The translations under genes and the position numbers were made by a program. 64,000 bases of DNA from Candidatus Accumulibacter conexus (GTDB taxonomy: Bacteria > Pseudomonadota > Gammaproteobacteria > Burkholderiales > Rhodocyclaceae): assembly GCA_017592775.1 (NCBI GenBank), contig JAGFNJ010000003.1, positions 1 through 64,000 of the forward strand. The letters are read 5' to 3'. The notes under the pieces are model-generated. The model saw nothing but the letters and a program-made list of their open reading frames with translations, ran no database searches and was not told the origin of the DNA. Of the stretch, positions 60,843 through 64,000 are shown in pieces (positions within the stretch are counted from its first letter, which is position 1; each line of letters opens with the position of its first letter).

Positions 60843-61063
60843 TCTCTGGCCAGTTCCTCGCTGCGACCCTGAACCAGGCGCTGCGTGCTCCCCCCCTTGC
60901 CCTGGCCGCGAAACGCCGCGATGGGGTTCGCTCGTACCGGCACAACGCGAATTCCCTGTGCGTCCACCACCCATTCCAGGCGATCGGCTGGGCTCAAGTG
61001 AAACTGCCGGCGAATCTCGGCCGGAACGACCGTCTGTCCACGTTCGGTAATCGTGCTTCTCAT
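60839..61063 (-). CDS. AbrB/SpoVT-type antitoxin
   Basis: 74 residues. The N-terminal swapped-hairpin DNA-binding domain is clear (TITERGQTVVPAEIRRQFHL...RLEWVVDAQGIRVVPV). The C-terminal Gly/Arg-rich tail would neutralise the adjacent VapC. It autoregulates the pair in known relatives. Confidence 0.85.
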   Translation of the reverse strand: MRSTITERGQTVVPAEIRRQFHLSPADRLEWVVDAQGIRVVPVRANPIAAFRGQGKGGSTQRLVQGRSEELARE

Positions 61064-61154
61064 GCTCTGCTCCCTGCAAACTCATCCGATGAATTGCAGT
61101 ATTCTAGCATTGGTAATTCAAGCCAGCCCACCATTCCTTCTCCAGACGCCCGGG

Positions 61155-61211
61155 CGGATGATCGGCGCTGATCGCCGCGGCTCTCTGCAGCAACGCCGGT
61201 GTTTCATGCAG
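61155..61211 (-). repeat. Duplicated fragment of vapC
   Basis: 57 bases resemble 60561-60617 inside vapC, with 43 of them (61169-61211) identical to 60575-60617. Minus-strand translation gives LHETPALLQRAAAI. It is a leftover of a second vapC-like copy. The rest of 61064-61328 shows no gene. Confidence 0.8.
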
Positions 61212-61328
61212 GCAAAGGCCGAGAGGCGTCGGCCATGGTGTATGGCCCCCCTCGACGAGCCGCCAAACTCTCCGGCAAGCGCAGCCTGCAGCACGGAACG
61301 AGCGCTTTGCGCTACCATCGGCCGCACC

Positions 61329-63788
61329 ATGATGAGAACACCAGCAGACGGCTCCCCCGCCCCCCTGACCGGCGCCGCCGGCAACGAAGCGCCTTCTGCC
61401 GTTCGTCGGCATGCGCCTTCGCCCGCGCGGCAGCGCCACGCCGGCCGCCGCCCGCTGCCTGCCGAACCTGCTGCCTGGTGGCGCCAGTCGCTCGCCTGGC
61501 AGCCGTTGCTCGCCCTGCTCCTGCTGCTGCTCGGCACGCCGGCGGAGGCGCAGTTCCCGTGGTCGAAGGCGAACAGCGCGCCACCGGCAGCGAGCGCCGA
61601 GCCGACGGAGAAGCCGCGCGACAAGGCGGCGCGCAACCTGGCCGAGGCGCGCCGGCAGCAGGAGGCATTCCGGCTCGAGCAGGGGGTTGCGCGACCAACC
61701 GAGGATCCGCTGGTCAGCGACCGGCGTCGGCTGCTCGACCGCCTCGTCGTCTCCTACGGCGAGCAGATCAAGCTGCTCGACGACCTCGAGAACCTCGAGC
61801 GACCGCGCCCGACAGACCTGCAGCAGCAGGATCTGCTCGCCAGCTTGAGCGGCCCGGGGCCGTACCCGGCGTTGCGCGTCGATACGCTGCGCGACGCGCA
61901 ACAGGCGGTGCGCAACCTCATGCAGCGGCTGAAGGCCGCCGACCGCGCGCTCGACACGCTGCAGACGGGGCAACTCGACGAACACCGCAAGGCGAGCGAG
62001 GCGGTCCGTCTGGCCGAGGACCGGTTGAGCCGCGCACGCGGTGACGAGGCAACCGACCACGAGCGCGACCAGCGTGACACGAACCTGCTGCGCCGCAAGC
62101 TGGCGGAGACGCAGCTCGTCAACATCGGCCTGGCGAAGGACAAGATCGCCGCCGAAACGAAAGCACTGCAGGCGCGCGACACGGAGATGGAACGGGTTCT
62201 GGTCCGGGTTCTGCCAGGGCAGGAACTGAGCAAGGACGACCTCGAGCAGCAGCAGGCGCTGTTGCGCAAGGAGCTGAAGCAGATCAACTCGGAAGCCGAA
62301 CGGCTGCTTGCCGAGAACAGCCGTCACGCGGCAGAGCGCGAACGCCTCGTCGCCGCCGCCGGCCGCGGCAGCGCACAGTCGGCACAGCGCCTGCACCTGC
62401 TCGATGCACGACTGGAGAGCGACCGCATCCGCCTGCTGGCACTGAGCTGGGTACAGACGGTGGCGCAGGAGAGCATCGACGCCTGGGCGCAGCGTTACGT
62501 CGGCTTTCAGTCGCAGGATGCGGCGACCCGGCAGGCTGCCGTCGCCTGGCTGACCCGCACCCGCGACGAACTCGAAAGCCGCCGCCAACTCGTGCAGCAG
62601 CTCGCGCAGGAGGCGCGGGCCGAAGTCCGCGAAGAGGAAGCGCGCATCGCGGCAGGCACTCCCGGTGCCACAACGGCAGCGCAACAGGCGGAGCTGCTGG
62701 CCGCCCTGCGCGAGCGGAGCCTGGCTTTCGAACGGGTCGAACGGATGGGGACCGCACTGTTGCGACAGCTCGAACGCTGGCTCGCGGATTTCGGCTTCAG
62801 CGGCAGCGGCGCGCACTCCGGCGACTGGAGGCTCGCCGCCGCACAGGTCACCGAGACGCTGAAGGGAATCTGGAACTTCGAGATGTTCGCCGTCGACGAA
62901 TCGACGATCATCGACGGCAAGAGCGTCACCGTCAGTTACGGCGTCACCGTCGGCAAGAGCATCGGCGCACTGCTCCTGTTCCTGCTCGGCTACTGGCTGT
63001 TCGCAGCGCTGTCGCGGCGGCTGCAACGGGTGATGGTGCAGCGCTTCGGCGTCGACCAGCAGCTCGCCAGCGTCATTCGCCGCTGGGCGATGATCGCACT
63101 CGGCGTGCTGCTGGTGGTCTTCATCCTCAACCTGGCGCGCATTCCGCTGACGGTCTTCGCCTTTCTCGGCGGTGCGCTGGCGATCGGCGTCGGTTTCGGC
63201 ACGCAGACGATCATCAAGAACGTCATCAGCGGCATCATCGTCCTCTTCGAGCGCAAGATCCGCGTCGGCGACATCATCCAGCTCGGCGGAACAACGGGCC
63301 ATGTCGTCGCCGTCGACCTGCGCGCGTCGACGGTGCGCGGCTTCGACGGCGTCGAGGCATTGATTCCGAACTCGAGTTTTCTCGAGAACCAGGTGGTCAA
63401 CTGGACCTACTCCAACCCGCGCATCCGGCGCGAGCTGCGCATCGGCATCGCCTATGGCTCACCGACCCGCCGCGCCGCCGAAATCATCGCCGGCTGCGCC
63501 CAGGATCATGGCGAGGTGCTCAAGGATCCGCCGCCCGAGGTCTTCTTCGAGGACTTCGCCGACAGCGCGCTGCTGCTGGTGCTGGTTTTCTGGGTCGAAC
63601 TCGGACCGCAACGGGCGCCGGGGCGCCGGGTGGACAGCGACCTGCGTTACGCGATCGAGAAGAGGCTGGGAACCGCGGGCATCGCCATCCCGTTCCCGCA
63701 GCGGGACCTGCACCTGGATACCTCGCAGCCGCTGGCGGTGCGCATCGCACCGCAGGCGGAAGCGCCGCGCGATGCCGGCGCTGCCTGA
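61329..63788 (+). CDS. Large MscS-family mechanosensitive channel (MscK/KefA-like)
   Basis: 819 residues from the ATG at 61329. A hydrophobic segment (WQPLLALLLLLLGTPAEA) is followed by a long periplasmic coiled-coil region rich in Arg/Glu/Gln, then three helices near residues 535-630 and the MscS pore and beta domain (GALAIGVGFGTQTIIKNVISGIIVLFER, covering the pore helix; RVGDIIQLGGTTGHVV). It opens under membrane tension to release solutes. It is monocistronic and appears intact. Confidence 0.88.
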   Translation: MMRTPADGSPAPLTGAAGNEAPSAVRRHAPSPARQRHAGRRPLPAEPAAWWRQSLAWQPLLALLLLLLGTPAEAQFPWSKANSAPPAASAEPTEKPRDKAARNLAEARRQQEAFRLEQGVARPTEDPLVSDRRRLLDRLVVSYGEQIKLLDDLENLERPRPTDLQQQDLLASLSGPGPYPALRVDTLRDAQQAVRNLMQRLKAADRALDTLQTGQLDEHRKASEAVRLAEDRLSRARGDEATDHERDQRDTNLLRRKLAETQLVNIGLAKDKIAAETKALQARDTEMERVLVRVLPGQELSKDDLEQQQALLRKELKQINSEAERLLAENSRHAAERERLVAAAGRGSAQSAQRLHLLDARLESDRIRLLALSWVQTVAQESIDAWAQRYVGFQSQDAATRQAAVAWLTRTRDELESRRQLVQQLAQEARAEVREEEARIAAGTPGATTAAQQAELLAALRERSLAFERVERMGTALLRQLERWLADFGFSGSGAHSGDWRLAAAQVTETLKGIWNFEMFAVDESTIIDGKSVTVSYGVTVGKSIGALLLFLLGYWLFAALSRRLQRVMVQRFGVDQQLASVIRRWAMIALGVLLVVFILNLARIPLTVFAFLGGALAIGVGFGTQTIIKNVISGIIVLFERKIRVGDIIQLGGTTGHVVAVDLRASTVRGFDGVEALIPNSSFLENQVVNWTYSNPRIRRELRIGIAYGSPTRRAAEIIAGCAQDHGEVLKDPPPEVFFEDFADSALLLVLVFWVELGPQRAPGRRVDSDLRYAIEKRLGTAGIAIPFPQRDLHLDTSQPLAVRIAPQAEAPRDAGAA

Positions 63789-64000
63789 GAGGCTGTGAAG
63801 AAATCGTCGCGAGCAGGCCGAGCTGCAAGGCGCGATGGAGCGAACGACGAGACATATCAAGTGGATAGGCGAGGGCGAAGGCGGGGTTTAGCGCAGCATG
63901 CTGCGCGCCGCCGTAGCCGGCCGGCTGTGCAAAGCCGGCCGTGGGCGGGAGCGACTGAGCAACGCCGCAGATCGGTCGCGCAGTAGATTTATTCACCCCT
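63789..64000. mobile_element. MITE-like element or IS end, truncated by the window edge
   Basis: Starts with gaggctgtgaagaaat and ends near atttattcacccct, an imperfect inverted match to the start (atttcttcacagcctc). In between is a non-coding, palindrome-rich sequence (gccggccggct...agccggcc). No transposase frame. The layout fits a short non-autonomous element of about 210 bases. Confidence 0.5.

Overview
The window looks like chromosomal DNA of a high-GC (about 65%) Gram-negative betaproteobacterium. Supporting signs are lipoprotein and periplasmic signal peptides, a RadA/Alr/LysR block, LplT, Lrp/AsnC, and two proteins with C-terminal PEP-CTERM sorting signals. A glycogen gene set (GT4 glycogen synthase, GlgE, GlgP) and the PEP-CTERM proteins fit a floc-forming, polyphosphate/glycogen-accumulating relative of Rhodocyclaceae such as 'Candidatus Accumulibacter'. 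That genus assignment is inference from gene content; no marker gene was tested.

Layout. (1) 0.16-7.5 kb, all on the minus strand: an RHS/polymorphic-toxin locus. An RHS shell protein stops just before its expected core motif. The core motif and an AT-richer toxin-like tip lie on a second exported protein carrying dockerin-like and Ig-like domains. A small one-helix protein that could be the immunity partner follows. A diverged second copy of the Ig/core segment lies upstream. (2) 7.5-12.4 kb, plus strand: PEP-CTERM protein, DUF4331 protein, TPR protein and a HupE/UreJ-like membrane protein. (3) 12.4-42.4 kb: mostly housekeeping genes. These include a decayed vapBC pair, tRNA-Ser(GGA), a PaaI thioesterase, the ychJ-like/truC/hydrolase operon, serC-serA, a SixA-Nudix fusion, a YbbP-like permease, PEP-CTERM protein 2, lysR-alr-radA, lplT, lrp, tsaB-rimI-udg, the glycogen genes, a patatin lipoprotein, benE, uup and tRNA-Arg(CCU).

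(4) 42.4-61.2 kb: an accessory, defence-like island. It holds three large STAND NTPases (A, B and C) that all end in a formylglycine-generating-enzyme (FGE/SUMF1) C-type-lectin-like domain. A reverse transcriptase of the diversity-generating-retroelement (DGR) type sits between the 3' ends of B and C. A, B and C align without gaps over a 23-codon variable block bounded by conserved sequence, and nucleotide similarity continues past their stop codons. This is the layout expected of DGR target genes. No template repeat was found by eye, and the RT N-terminus appears to carry two compensating indels. The island also contains an esterase-STAND-TPR protein with three almost identical 120-bp repeats, an Xre/RES toxin-antitoxin pair whose toxin seems to have lost its middle, an AbrB/VapC pair, a transposase remnant, an Rpn-nuclease remnant and REP-like hairpin repeats flanking gene B. 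(5) 61.3-64 kb: a large MscS-type channel, then part of a small repeat (MITE-like) element running to the window edge.

How parts may work together (inference). A, B and C have the organisation of NLR-like sensors: an N-terminal signalling/effector module, a central STAND switch and a C-terminal ligand-sensing FGE domain, the last diversified by a DGR. The RT sits close to B and C and about 6 kb from A. In the glycogen region, the GT4 synthase and GlgE are consistent with the maltose-1-phosphate route, with GlgP for breakdown.
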